This document shows positions 32,708 to 44,218 of a DNA stretch of 64,000 nt, piece by piece. This stretch comes from Piezodorus guildinii (lineage: Eukaryota > Arthropoda > Insecta > Hemiptera > Pentatomidae). Under the pieces are notes generated by a model that was not told the DNA's origin, did no database searches, and saw only the letters and a list, made by a program, of their open reading frames with translations. The position numbers were made by a program, and so were the translations under genes. The stretch's first letter is position 1; each line of letters begins with the position of its first letter. The stretch covers positions 58,522,217-58,586,216 of the forward strand of contig CM041298.1 in assembly GCA_023052935.1 (NCBI GenBank), in the 5' to 3' direction.

Positions 32708-34057
32708 TTAAACTAGAAGGTCTCGGGGCCATCTCCTTTTCAGACGCCTCGGAGGATTGTCAGGAATCGAAGAGGAAGAAAGGTTTGAAACTAGAGGATT
32801 AGGGTGGGAATGGAGTTTGCCATGAAAGGAATGGTATCTTGATCGGGCCAAATCAGCAACATACAGGTGCTGACCGAATATCTGGGCCATTTCTTCATCA
32901 GATCTTGTCCAGATATGGGATTCAGTTAGGAGTGGATGATTACATTCTTTGTACTTCAGTAACTTTTTTGTGGTCATCCATAACGATCTGTCTGTAATAG
33001 TTAGTTTTTCAGTAAAGTTGAGTAAGTTTTGAATTTTAACTTTTCTGATTTCTGATTTTAGTCTGTTAGTAAGTTTGTTATAATAAGTTTTGTCTGAAGG
33101 GTATCTAGTCCTATGCCACTTCGGTCTTGCTCTGCGTTTTTCCCTTAATAAGATTCGAATGTGCTGTGGCAGGATAGTCTCCTGTGAGTTAGTAGTGTTA
33201 ATGGTTGTAGTGTTGTAAAGTATACTACTGCTGATTGAGTCAGTCAGTTTTTCAACGGTTTTATCAATATCATGTTTAGTCTTTAGTGGTATTTTTAAGT
33301 CAAGTTTGTTTTCCAAGTCATATCTGAATCCGTCCCAGTCTACTCGTCCTGTAATCAGAGTGGGAATGGTGGGCTTAGGAACAAGGCTTGAATGCAAGGA
33401 AAGCAGAACCGGACTATGATCGGATGACAGGTCATTTAGGGATTTGATTGTGGATTGGGAAGAAGATATCTGAGAGGAAACAAATATGTCTAGGATATCA
33501 GGACGTTTTTTGAGGGATGTAGGCCAGTATGTCGGGTTAATTGGCGAAAGGATTGTATAACAATGGGTGGTGGAGACTCGAGAAAGGAGATTGCCACGGG
33601 AGTTGGATGTTCGGCAACCCCATCGCTGATGTTTCGCATTGTAGTCTCCTCCAGCAATAAAGCGCGGTCCTAGGGATCTGAACAGGGTTTCAAGTTGACT
33701 ATAGGAGAGGGAGTTACCAGGAGGGCAGTATACAGCTGAAATTGTAAGATGGAAAGGACGAGTTGAAATGGATACTGAGGTTGATTGTATGGCGTCAGAA
33801 GGAGTAGAAGGAATAAAGGAATGAGGTAAGGATTTATGAATGAGGATACATGACCCGGCATGGGAAGTATTGTCTGGGTGGTCTGATCTATAAGTGATGT
33901 AGTCACGTATGTAAAAATGTGATCGTCGTGTGAAGTGTGTTTCTGTCAATAGTGCTATATCTATGTGTTTGTCGTGTAGAAATACGTCCAGTTCGTCACG
34001 ATGGTTATGCAGGCCATTAGCATTCCACAAGAGGATAGTTAGGGGCTTTACGCTCAT
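32708..34057 (-). CDS. Jockey ORF2 with endonuclease joined to the C-terminal tail, RT missing
   Basis: 449 residues without a stop. The APE endonuclease is complete by motif: LLWNANGL, LTETHF, SAVYCPPGN, GGDYNAKHQRWG, DILDIF and SSDHSPVLL. It continues to SLWMTTKKLLKY and EEMAQIFGQHL, then jumps in frame to YVADLARSRYHSFHGKLHSH and the family end NPPRRLKRRWPRDLLV. About 400 residues containing every RT motif are absent. The ATG (34055-34057) overlaps the ORF1 TGA as ATGA, suggesting coupled translation. An endonuclease-only product is possible but not shown. Confidence 0.85.
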   Translation of the reverse strand: MSVKPLTILLWNANGLHNHRDELDVFLHDKHIDIALLTETHFTRRSHFYIRDYITYRSDHPDNTSHAGSCILIHKSLPHSFIPSTPSDAIQSTSVSISTRPFHLTISAVYCPPGNSLSYSQLETLFRSLGPRFIAGGDYNAKHQRWGCRTSNSRGNLLSRVSTTHCYTILSPINPTYWPTSLKKRPDILDIFVSSQISSSQSTIKSLNDLSSDHSPVLLSLHSSLVPKPTIPTLITGRVDWDGFRYDLENKLDLKIPLKTKHDIDKTVEKLTDSISSSILYNTTTINTTNSQETILPQHIRILLREKRRARPKWHRTRYPSDKTYYNKLTNRLKSEIRKVKIQNLLNFTEKLTITDRSLWMTTKKLLKYKECNHPLLTESHIWTRSDEEMAQIFGQHLYVADLARSRYHSFHGKLHSHPNPLVSNLSSSSIPDNPPRRLKRRWPRDLLV

Positions 34058-35710
34058 AGTGGGAGATTGAATGGGATTCGGGAAAGGACTCTAGTTAGAA
34101 GATTGATAAGCGGTTGGATGGTATCTCTAAGATCTGAGAGAAAGGAATTTAGAATGGAGTAAATGTTGGATAGATCTGGGTTGGAAAACGGATGTGGATA
34201 AGCGTCGTGGGAAGGATAACTTATTTGATCAGGAGTGTTGGCTGAGTGCTGAGCCCGCCGTGGGGTACGAGGGTGTTCAGTCCTCTGGGTCACTGGAGGT
34301 TGAGGCTTTGGTTGACTAGGAGGAAGAGAAGGTAGTTCTGGAATTTTGTTAGGGTGCTCTGGGGGTAGTTTGACACGTAAGGGCAGATTATGGGGAAGGA
34401 TCGGTTGACGGGAAGCTTGTGGTTTAGGGTGGGAGGCTGGAGGCCTGATTTGGGAGTTTGGAGGCGCCTGAATAGTAGTCTGTTTCTTCTTTATGGTGGT
34501 GACGTCGGGGAAAGTTTTTCTGGTTTCAGCAGTAGAATCCCTGACTGTAGATGTGGTAGGCTGCTGTTGAGCGAAGGTAGTTGCAGGCTTCTGAAGTTGA
34601 GGGAAGGCAGACAAATTGTTCAACTCTGGTCCCTGGGTACGTGTCTCTTGGTCATCTCTTTTTACATTAATGTAGTGAGATCTTTGTCGAAGATGGGTTT
34701 TGTAGACTGTACAACCCCGGTAGCTGGCTGGGTGACCTTCACCGCAAAGAGCACACTGAGCTGGCTCATCTCGAGCTTTCTGGCACGTTTCAGAGGCATG
34801 TGGGCCGGCACACTTGACACACCTAGGTGGGTGATAACAGTAGGACTTCGTGTGTCCTAAGGTTTGGCATTTGGTACACTGAACAATTGTCGTCTTTACC
34901 CTAGGCTCTTCGAATCGTACAGATGAGTAGACCAGTCTTCTCACCTGAAATATTTCTGGATTGTTTCTGGCTGGTTCGAGGTCTACGAAGAATAGTGGCA
35001 AGGGGTATTTTTGTGTATGGTGTGTCACTGAAGAAATGTTCCTTACGTGGTGTCCAATTTCTTCCAGGCCTTCTTTAATGGCTTCAGTTGGGGTGGATGA
35101 ATGGAGTCCGCGTAAAACCACGCGATATGATTTTTCTTGTTTGAGTTGATAACAATGAAAGTCGTAGTTTTTTGAGCTCAAATAACTCACGAGTTTCTTG
35201 TAATTTTCTTTCGTGTATGTATTTATTTTTATGTCGTTTGATCGGGAGAAACATTGGAAGTTTGGTTGTCCGATTAGATTGGCGATTTCTTTACCGAACG
35301 ACAAAAAATTACTAATATTTGTTACAAATATTGGAGGTGGCTCGGGATCGGAAAATCCTTGAGGTCCCGGAACTGTATTTGCAGTGTTGACTGTAGCGGC
35401 ATGGCTAACGATAGATGAAGGAGGTACATTAGTAGGAGACGGAGCGGCCGAAGTAGATGGCGCTGTTGGTTCATGTTGGTTGGCTGCAGTGGTGCTGCGA
35501 GTTTTTGGTGGTGATTGTATTGTATTTGGCTGTTGCTTGGACTTGGCCGATTTATTTTTTTTTTTTGTTAGGAGAATTTCCTCCGGACCCAGTATTGTTC
35601 CTGTGGCGTTTTTGGCGTCGCGTTAAATACTTCGAGTCTGATTCGCTTATTTCAGAGAAAGGCGTCTCTTCCCCTGATTCATCGCATAACAATGTTCTAT
35701 CGAGATCCAT
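34054..35710 (-). pseudogene. Jockey ORF1 (gag-like), frame broken in an A12 run
   Basis: The start is at 35710 (MDLDRTLLCDESGEETPF). The frame meets TAA right after a run of twelve A (35555-35566). A neighbouring frame continues without stops through KSAKSKQQPN, PPPIFVTNISNF and SFGKEIANLIGQPNF. The conserved core then follows: YQLKQEKSYRVVLRGLHSST, VRNISSVTHH, LPLFFVDLEPA and three knuckles, CTKCQTLGHTKSYC, CVKCAGPHASETC and CALCGEGHPASYRGC. A Pro/Gln-rich stretch and a hydrophobic C-terminal helix end it at TGA 34054. The break could be a real mutation, slippage used by the element, or a homopolymer sequencing error. Confidence 0.85.
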
Positions 35711-35950
35711 AACTCAATAGAATAAGAAAAAAAAAATGAAAAATAAAATAAACATATAAAGAGATCTATTTGAATTATATAGTGACCTACACTGAAAAAA
35801 AAATAAAATAAAATAAATTAAAAAAAAATACACTTATAGAGACTTATATAAACTAATTAATAGAAAATTAACCTAAAAGATCTTAAAACTAAACTATTTA
35901 CAATATATACATAGACAACATACAATAAACAACCATTTCTAATTTAATAA

Positions 35951-36035
35951 AAATAAAGTCTTAGAGAGAAAAAAAAAGTCTTAGAGAAAAAAAAAAAAAG
36001 TCTTAGAGAAAAAATAAAAAGTCTTAGAGGAAGAG
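35951..36035 (-). repeat. Short tandem repeat in the Jockey 5'UTR
   Basis: Four units of AGTCTTAGAG followed by A-rich spacers of varying length (8-14 A) lie in the 5'UTR of the family C element. Confidence 0.85.
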
Positions 36036-36364
36036 AACTTAAAGTTTTAAAAAGAATGTGTTGGTTACGAAGTCAGAAATGACAACACTTCCGACCGAGA
36101 CCTTGTAAATCAACAGAAGAGGATTAGCCTAGCCGTTATCTCCAGCCTGGGACGGCCACCAGTTTATAGGTGCCTATTTAACTAAACAGCACTCACCTCT
36201 CAATTTGTGTTCATCAAAGTATGTTATAGTGCTAAGACTCACGATTTACAAAGTTTGATGGATATTCATGCAGTATCACACAGATAAAAAGTTAACTAAC
36301 ACAGAGCGATACGTAAATAGAACTGAGCTAGCGGCCATTTTTTCGGGACATTTAGATTAATGTT

Positions 36365-37340
36365 AAAAGTTATATTCAGCAATTTTTCAGGAAAATTCAT
36401 GAACATTCAAGAATGCTCAGAGATTGGAACAGTTTATACCTAATTATATAGGACGAATAATATATTGTTATTCGAATAATAGCAACTAAATACAACGCTT
36501 ACCATAGTAAAAAACAAAACAACTGAGAATCGATAAATTATGAAAAAATTGTGAGATAATACAGTATAATAAAGGTATTTACTTTCAATTACCTATGCAT
36601 GAAATATATATCTATTCAAAGAGAAAGTATAGCGATCGTGAAAATTTTTGAATTTCAGTTTTCAACCAAATACACAATATAATTTTTTCCGGAAGAAACA
36701 TATATTCATGATCAATAAAATGGTTCTTGATCCTTCCAGAATTTATTTTACAACAGTTTTATTTTTAGTACATGTTTTAGGGCTTTTCCCCATCTTTAGG
36801 ACTCACTAATTAAAATAAATAACAATTATTATTACTTGGAAATTATACGCTATTTAAAAGCATTGAACAATTGGAGCATTCAGCAATGATTCGTAAAGAT
36901 CTTTTATCTGTCATCAAGCAATTTCTTATTTCTATCACATTGGTATCTATTTTATTAAGTCCTTGTCAAAAATAAATACAATTCATTAAAAATTCTCAAT
37001 TTAAAATTTAATTAACACAGGCAGAAGATATTATTTGGCCTATGGAAAAACACGTTTACGGTCCCTTGAGAATGTATTAAGTTTAGCTCAAAACCGAGAA
37101 AGTGAAATTTCATATTTAAGACTATTTGATGATAAGATTATTTGATGCTTGATCAACTTTTTCTTCAAAATTTACCCGCCCGCAAATTTGAATCACAAAA
37201 ATTTATACTTTATATTTTTCACATTTTTTACGATTTTCTGAAATGAGTTCTAACGATTTTGATTTAATACGCTATACCTATGTAAAATTTAATGGGTTTT
37301 AATATTATGTAGATTTTATAGGCTTTGTGTTATATAATAT
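36365..37340 (+). repeat. 0.9-kb repeat, copy 6 (decayed, rearranged)
   Basis: From 36577, TTTACTTTCAATTACCTATG and GCGATCGTGAAAATTTTTGA mark one end. 37085-37330 holds GTGAAATTTCATATTTAAGAC, TTTTACGATTTTCTGAAATGAG and AACGATTTTGATTTAATACGC. 36690-37070 has no counterpart and may be an insertion; 36365-36570 is unassigned. Confidence 0.55.
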
Positions 37341-37534
37341 ATATAAAAAAAGAATTACCATGATCAAACCACCCAATTGTCATACCTTATCAAAAGCTTG
37401 AGTCACAACTTTTTATACATCAAAATTTATAAAGACAATACTACAGATGTGTATATGTGTGACATATGAAATACAGCCCTGTATTATATTTAAAGTAAGT
37501 ATGAAACCTAAATAAGTGACATTAGAGCCCATTT

Positions 37535-37855
37535 TATTTATTAATTGATATTTACAACTGTATAGGAAAAAAATACAACAAGTGAATGTGAAAAATGTAA
37601 CAATTGACTTGATGAACTCTTGTGAAGAAGCTACCCAGCGGTAGCATTTCAATGTTTATGGCATCAGCAGGTCTAGAAGCCTACGTATTTTTAGGTGCCT
37701 CAAAATATTATCGGGAAAAGATTGAGATTAGAGGATACAGACAAGAGGGTTTGAGTGGGCTGTTTGTTTGGAATGAAAGGAGGTATATCTAGTTTTGGCT
37801 GAATCTGTAACTAGTGGGATATTGAGGTATTTATGGATAGTTTTATTAGGGGCAA
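37535..37855 (-). mobile_element. Jockey LINE 3' fragment (decayed)
   Basis: TTGATATTTACAACTGTATAGG, TACAACAAGTGAATG and AAGAAGCTACCCAGCGGTAGCA form the family 3'UTR. Next comes the decayed PRRLKR region (AGGTGCCTCAAAATATTATC) and ORF2 end. It is interrupted at 37855 by another insert. Confidence 0.65.
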
Positions 37856-38115
37856 TTTTTTTTTTTTTTTAAATATTTTATTGATATTTACAACTGTACA
37901 TACAATATATACAACAAGTAAATGGGATTATTTACACTTATGGGCGTGATAATGTCTTGTGAAGAAACTACCCAGTGTAGCACTTCAATGTCAATTTAAT
38001 TAAAGTAGGTCTAGAGGCCATCGTATTTAGTGACAAAATAAGGTGCATTTAGGATCTTTTGGAGGATTTTGGATTGCAAAGATTGGATGCGGGAGGAATT
38101 TGATGGCTATAGTCC
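37856..38115 (-). mobile_element. Second Jockey 3' fragment, next to the first
   Basis: A T run at about 37857-37871, then GATATTTACAACTGTACATA, TACAACAAGTAAATG, GAAGAAACTACCCAGTG and AGGTCTAGAGGCCATCGTAT. Most of the ORF2 end is deleted before GGATTTTGGATTGCAAAGATTGG. Same orientation as its neighbour. Confidence 0.65.
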
Positions 38116-40912
38116 ATTTAATTGATGTTTCGAGGTTAATCAAAATCGTTGCAGCCTCATCCGACAAAATGATACTAAATTGCATTGTGTCTAATGGCAC
38201 TTTATTTGATAATGTTACTGAAACGTCCCAGGGGTATAAACCCGTTAAAAAAATTATTTAAGCTTTATTTATTTTTTTATTTTTTACATAAAGAACGTTT
38301 TGGAATATTTGTTTAATTTTACTTAGATTTGACAAATTTGTACGACCGTAATACTTGATATATATGGTAAGTCGAAGAAAAAAGTTAATAAAACCTGACG
38401 AGACGTATACAGGATTATACCAAATTATGTCGCTTTAATTGATTGTTTTTTGAGGTCTTACTGTTTGGTGTACTACTGATTATAAGTATTATCGTCACCT
38501 CTAATGGAGAGGAAATAATGAAATAGTATCGCCAGAGGTAACCTATTGGCTCATTCCCGATACTCCTCTATATGTAACTCCGCCGGATAAAGGGCACGTC
38601 TATCCTTTATGGGCCCTTATCGAGTATTCACAAAGTGCCCTGCGAGGGAGGGACCACTTTGAGCTGTCAAAGCAATAGTAAACCAAAGCCAATGAGCCCG
38701 GGGAGCAATCTCTTGTAGCATCTATTGTAGAATTATGCAACGCAATATGCCTCGACCCATAAACGATATTGTTATGGATATGAACCATAAATTGCTCTTG
38801 GTAATAAACCGCAATTAACAACAAAAATTCAGATGTTGAAGCTTGTTGATATCCTAAATGTATTGCAACGTCTATTTATTTATTTTATTTTTTATTATTT
38901 ATTTTCCTCCTTTGAGTAATCATAGATACACGGGTCACACAATCAATTTTTTTTTTTTAACTCAAGGCATCTTAAGGTCATAAAAATATGCTCTTTATGC
39001 GCTTTTGGCTTAAGGGCGTTTACTTTGAGGTTCAGATTGTTTATTGAGAGGAAATATTCTTCGTGCTTCGTTATTGTGGACCCAGAGCAATTTGTCTCGT
39101 CACACCAATTTGTTTGTTTTTTGTATTTCATCCTATGGTGAAATGTGGTGCATGATAATAACGAAAATTGGTTTAAAGAGAAATGGGATAGGGAACTTCC
39201 CAGTCCCCACGGGGCTTTTATAAGGATGTAAAAAAATGGGGATTCACTCACAGCCTCTTTCCCGGGTATGTGAGACCCGTCTGCCAAAGGGTGGCCACTC
39301 ACAAAGTTAGTCGTAGGGAGTGATGACCCTACACTAAAAATTGCATCGTGAAACGTGAGTGTAAACACGCAGGAGTTCACACCACGAGGCCCAGGGCCTA
39401 CACGATCTGTCGCGCCACTGGCAAAAGAAGAAGAAGAGATATAGAACATTTTAATGCGTGCCTACGTTTTTCTCATGTTTTATCAAGTCAGAAACGTGTA
39501 ATTTAGAAATACAGAAATGTACTTCTGGAGTAGAACCTGTGGCATATAGTGGCTATAGAAAATATCAAATGTAGAAAAAAGAGATAGCGCTGACCTGAAT
39601 ATTACAAACAATCGCATAATTATTTTTATTTCACCCTATGGTGAAAGATCGATTATGATAATAAAGAAAATTGGTTTAAATAGAAGCCCGAAATAGAAAA
39701 ACATTTTCAGTTGCCCCTAAGTTTTTTCCTGTGTTTTATTAAATCAGAGAAGTATAATTTACATAACATTCTTTGATTTATGCAATTAATTTTAGTACTA
39801 ATTGAACACAGATCCCACCCTTTCGTTGTATGAACCACGTTTTTCGAAGCAGAGACATGGACAGTACCAATGTCATCTTAAAAGGCATTATTCTCATTTC
39901 ATCAAAAAAGAAACAGATCTGTAGCAAGAAACAAATCACCTTTCGATCATTCCTCACTTGCCTTTCCCAGATATTGTCTATGTTTCTTTATTTATTTAAC
40001 GTCACATTTGATATTTTTGCTAATCGGAGGATGCAACAGTGTTAGTCATAATTTTGCCTATCCAGTTTAGGGATCTTTAATGAGTATCTGACATAGCACA
40101 GGATCAGGACCATTTTCCGTCCCCCTCGAAAGACGGCATAACCGAGGAGTTTTCACTCCCATTAAAAAAGCCATGAGGCCTACTTGAATGTTTGAACCCA
40201 AATCTTGGGTATAGAAAGTTGACCTGATAGTGCGTACGTGCATTGCTATTCTATTATAAGGCACCTATTATGTCCCTTACTCTTTTTACAAGAATTACGA
40301 ATTATTAAGAATTACGTACTTACGCAAGTACGTTTTTCAAGGTATTGTTTCCGTAAATCTTAACTTCCATTCGTTAGGCCTCTAAAGCACACTTGCCTTT
40401 TTTTTTTTTTATTAGAAAAGCAAAACAAACAGAAAATTCAGTTTGTCATTTAGAATATCCACCATGCTTTAGCACAGACAAGACTAATGTCAACAATTTA
40501 AATGCCTGAACTTTGACCTGTCAGACAAGAAAAAAGGAAATGGTGATATTTAAAAAAAAAAATGGCATTAATAACTATAAAATAACGAACGTATTACGAA
40601 AATTTGATATTTTTAATGATATAAGGTGTTGCTTCAAAGAGTTTTATGTACATTATAAGTCTCTGACGTAATAAAAAAACATAGGCAAAAACGTAGGCAC
40701 GAATGAAGACGATCTATTTCTGATTTTTCTTTTAACAGATTTTATTTATTATCATCCTCCACATTTCACCATAGGATGAAACTCACACACACACACACAA
40801 ATTGTTTTGAGTCAATACTATCCATAGTTTGGTGTCATATAAATAATTAAAAATAATCCAAGTGCTCAAATGTTTAATAAAAAAAAAAAAGAACGAGTAT
40901 ATAATTATTGAA
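38116..40912. other. Unassigned intron with a few small repeats
   Basis: The motif TTTCA(T/C)CCTATGGTGAAA occurs at about 39128 and 39631, and inverted at about 40763. 38943-39449 holds a 168-codon minus-strand opening with no recognisable domain. 38600-38800 and 40060-40260 are less AT-rich and look like old repeats. I do not call any gene here. Confidence 0.4.
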
Positions 40913-41004
40913 GTAACAGTAACTTGATGGGAAGTGGAATAGTACTAACTCTCTCAGGTAACAGTAACTTGATGGGAAGTGGAATAGTACTAACTCTTCT
41001 CAGT
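40913..41004. repeat. Tandem duplication of a 46-bp unit
   Basis: GTAACAGTAACTTGATGGGA through AGTACTAACTCTCTCAG is present twice head to tail, with one small difference at the end. Confidence 0.9.
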
Positions 41005-41229
41005 AACGAGAATTGTAACTCCGTGGAGTGGAGAACTTAATCCTCGGCGGCAATCGGATCTTCTGTCTAATACATTAATAGGAATCGAAAGACAACGGGC
41101 TTGTGGTGAAATACATCAATATCAAATAGTTTACAATATATTTATATCGTTTTGGTTTGTACGAAAATGCTCCTGCATTATCATGCTATATTTTCATCTG
41201 ACTTTCACTTACTATTTGAAGTTTAACAA

Positions 41230-41900
41230 ACATCATAAAAGCCGTGGCCGGCGGAAAAACGGAGTTTTTTTAATTCCTTATTCGGGTTATAAGTATCTTG
41301 AAACGTAAGCTCTCAAACTTTGATGGGATGTAATTTTTTTTTGATCAATTAAGGTGGGACGGGCCATTTCATTCGAAATCGTTCATACCTTGCCGCTCAA
41401 CTTTGTTTTATTTTAATGATTTTGTAACCAGTTATTCTCTATTCTTTTATGAATAAAAAACCGTGTATAGAATTCTTTTTTACGAAAATACTTTTAGTGT
41501 TGCAGCTGTTTTAAGTCAGCTTCGCGACTGGAAAAGTATTGGAAAAATTAATAGAAAATCAGATATTTAGCGAGTTTAAAGTCTATATTGGAAAAGAGAC
41601 TCACCTTTGATTTTTTTCCTACATAGCTTAGTCGCAGCCCTACTTGCTGTAAAAATTTCGATCTCGAAAACATGGCCCTTTTTTTTGTATATGAATTTTC
41701 AATTATGGAAAAAACTCGTTTTTTTTTCTTTGTTCTTTGCGAAGTTTACACGGAAATATCTCAAAATGGACTGAGAGTAAAATCATGAAACTAACACAGA
41801 TTAAAAATCTATATGATGTTTTATAAATGACATAAATTAGGTGACTGAAACTGAGCTAGTTTCCGAGTTATAAAATTCTCTTTGCTGTTAAAATAACGTT
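41230..41900. repeat. Second dispersed repeat family, copy 1
   Basis: AAGTCAGCTTCGCGACTGG, TTAGCGAGTTTAAAGTC, GAAAAGAGACTCACCTTTGAT and ACTTGCTGTAAAAATTTCGATC recur, diverged, near 42780-43000, 51240-51560 and 52080-52310. No coding potential was seen. Confidence 0.5.
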
Positions 41901-42094
41901 TTATTTAAAAATAATTAACTCTACTAATGCATATTTCAGAACGAAACAAATACTAGAGTTTAAGCTTTTAAACATAAACAAAGAAACGAACAAAAACTAG
42001 AACGATGATGAGAGTACTGTATTGTAATGTATTGAGGATACTGAAGGGAGTTTATTATTAAATAATTTTAATATTAAACAATTAAAAATAACGA

Positions 42095-42475
42095 ACATTT
42101 GTCGGCAAAACATCAAAAGGCGTTTATCGCCATGGGCTCTCCAGCAATATGTACCTCGGGAAACTTCATAGACACCCCCGGTACAAATCCCGGTACATCA
42201 TAGGGCAAAGGACCCCCGGCTTGGGGCACTTCCCAGATCAGCCCTGCCCGAGGTGACGACGATGAGGACAAGATTCGAAAGGGTCAGTGAAGTTCTATTC
42301 TCAAGAGGAGGTGAGTCTTATTCGACCCTCAAGAAGATGTTAGTCGGGTTCCATTTAGAAGAAGAGATGTCTTTCTAGGGGTCAGAGAGAGCAGCTGGAG
42401 ATCTGAGAGCCTAGAACGAACGCCTGAGACAATTTCCACCTCCTCCATCCGGCAAAGTGTCAGAAGGTAATCTTT
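42095..42475. other. GC-richer island of unknown nature
   Basis: GCGTTTATCGCCATGGGCTC, GTACAAATCCCGGTACATCA, CAGCCCTGCCCGAGGTGACG and CACCTCCTCCATCCGGC stand out from AT-rich surroundings. The + frame is open only in pieces (ETISTSSIRQSVRR at the end). It could be a retroelement gag relic or an old exon. Confidence 0.4.
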
Positions 42476-42712
42476 TATTGTAATATTGTTTGGCAAGATC
42501 AACTATAAAAATTCCCTCAGTATTCTCAACCATTGTGTAAATATATTATATATGTTTAAGTTAATGTAAATAATAATGTCATTTATTAAAACACGTCTAA
42601 TTTAATCTTACCATGCATGCCACCTACTAGGATTGGTAAACACGAAACCTTTGGAAAGGAAATCCAATGATTTCATTAAATATTAGTCTATATTTACATT
42701 AAATATATCAAA

Positions 42713-42770
42713 TAAGCTAGTTTTTGAAGCGACCGCTGCCTTAGAAAAGCAGCCAGTCTAAAACATAGCA
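42713..42770 (+). repeat. 58-bp conserved hairpin-bearing sequence, copy 2
   Basis: TAAGCTAGTTTTTGAAGCGA then CCGCTGCCTTAGAAAAGCAG to CATAGCA, 55 of 58 positions equal to 20607-20664 by eye. Confidence 0.6.
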
Positions 42771-42779
42771 GTATACAGT

Positions 42780-43000
42780 TTTGGTCTTTGGAACATATTA
42801 CCTAAGTAGTTTGGAAAATTGTTTAAAAAATTCATGAAAATTTAAATCAACCGAAACATAGCGATTATAACGAGGGAGGTTAGAAAAGAGTCTTATCCTT
42901 TTTTTTTTTTTCCTTTTATGACCTTATCGTTGCACTACTCATTGTAAAAAATTCGATCGCGAAAGCACTGTTTTTCTTTTTAATATAAATTCTCCAAGAA
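42780..43000. repeat. Second dispersed repeat family, copy 2
   Basis: TTGGAACATATTACCTAAGT, ATAGCGATTATAACGAG, GTTAGAAAAGAGTCTTATC and TTGTAAAAAATTCGATCGCG match the family described at 41.2 kb. Confidence 0.45.
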
Positions 43001-43329
43001 GGATATCTCCGTAAAAGGATCTGAAATAAGTTTGGGTAATTATCCTCAATGATACCCCATAACAGCTTTATGTATAACTTTTTTTTTTTAAATGGGTAAC
43101 TAATTTATAGATATATACAAATAATTACTTAATTACAAATATTGTATTTGATTTTCTTCTTCAGAACTGTTATGTCTTCTATATTTCATGCACATATGCC
43201 ATTTCCAATTAAATCCTGATCATTGATTAAAATGTAAATTTCTTCCTCCATTTTTACTCCTCAATTTCGAGCTTCCTCATGAAACACGAATAAACTAACA
43301 TGTTTAGGTATTTAAATATTTAAGGGTTA
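43001..43329. other. AT-rich intron, nothing recognised
   Basis: No element recognised. Confidence 0.4.
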
Positions 43330-44218
43330 ACGAAATCTGGTGAGTGCAACATACGACTTTCACATACCTTCGTTATTTGTATCAATTTGAGAATTTTTAA
43401 ACAAATTTAGAAACGAAAATAAATTGTTAAAGAATTATTTACATTGGATTTTAAAAGAAACATGTGTTTTATTAAATAATCTATTATATTATTATCTACG
43501 ATAATCATTTTGTTTTATCGGCTTTTTATCATCCGTTGACTTTTACAATAGTATGTATAAGATTATATTTTTTTTTAAATCTCTAGCATTCCGACGGTAA
43601 ATTATATATGTATATTACAGTTCTTAAATTCAAAAACTAAAAATTACATTAAAAAAATATGTCTGCAGTTTTCTTCTTTAGTTATACATCGAATTCGTTC
43701 AACTTATACATTTAATTGTTTTTTAGCAATACTAATCAGATGATATGGTCAATTTTATAAAATCTACAAAATTAAAGGTACTTTAGAGGAAGAAAATTTG
43801 AAATATTTTAAGTCCTGTCAGAATATTTTAATCAGAATGAAACCTACACCATATTAAAGCCCATTAAAGTTTACATCGATATAGTGAGTTTAATTAAGAT
43901 TGCTAGAGCAGTTTTTGATGTAATCGTAAATAGGTGCAAAATGCATTATTATAAAGTGGCCTTTCTTGTTAGCCGATTTTAATGAAAAAGTCGCTGTAAC
44001 ATCTCGGGCGTATAGTAGTCTAAATAATGAAATTTCAGTTTCATAAGACCTTTTGTTTACGCGCTGGAGTTACGACATACGGACACACATAGAGACCATT
44101 TTGCGGGACTCAGGAGACCCTAAAACTTGTATTTCCGTTGAGAACTGGAATTCGAAAATTTTCACGATCGCAATACTTTCCCTTACTATATATTTCATAT
44201 ATAGGTAAGTAAAATTAA
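43330..44218. repeat. 0.9-kb repeat, copy 7 (near complete)
   Basis: Same orientation as the copy at 9305. It starts AATCTGGTGAGTGCAACATACG, ACTTTCACATACC, and ends ATTTCATATATAGGTAAGTA. Internal landmarks are all present, including ACTTTAGAGGAAGAAAATTTG and CATCTCGGGCGTATAGTAG. Confidence 0.75.

Larger units (their letters stand above)
32559..36353 (-). mobile_element. Jockey-like element (family C), full ends, RT deleted
   Basis: The T-rich tail starts at about 32559. The duplication AGATTAATG(TT) at 32550-32558 and 36354-36362 marks both ends. The order on the minus strand is a 643-bp 5'UTR with a short tandem repeat, ORF1, ORF2 lacking RT, a 3'UTR with ACAGTTGTAAATT and the A tail. Length is about 3.8 kb. 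It is nonautonomous, yet ends and target duplication show it was inserted by retrotransposition. Confidence 0.88.

Noticed and set aside
34390..34860. 156-codon + strand ORF at 34.4 kb
   Set aside because: Antisense shadow of Jockey ORF1 on the minus strand.
38943..39449. 168-codon minus-strand ORF
   Set aside because: Composition is low in complexity at the end (ELKKKN from a T run), no domain is seen, and the region looks like old repeats. An open frame of this length can occur by chance.
40740..40800. CRISPR-like or satellite array from ACACAC runs and repeated motifs
   Set aside because: Only a few units and no regular spacing; this is eukaryotic DNA with short dinucleotide runs.
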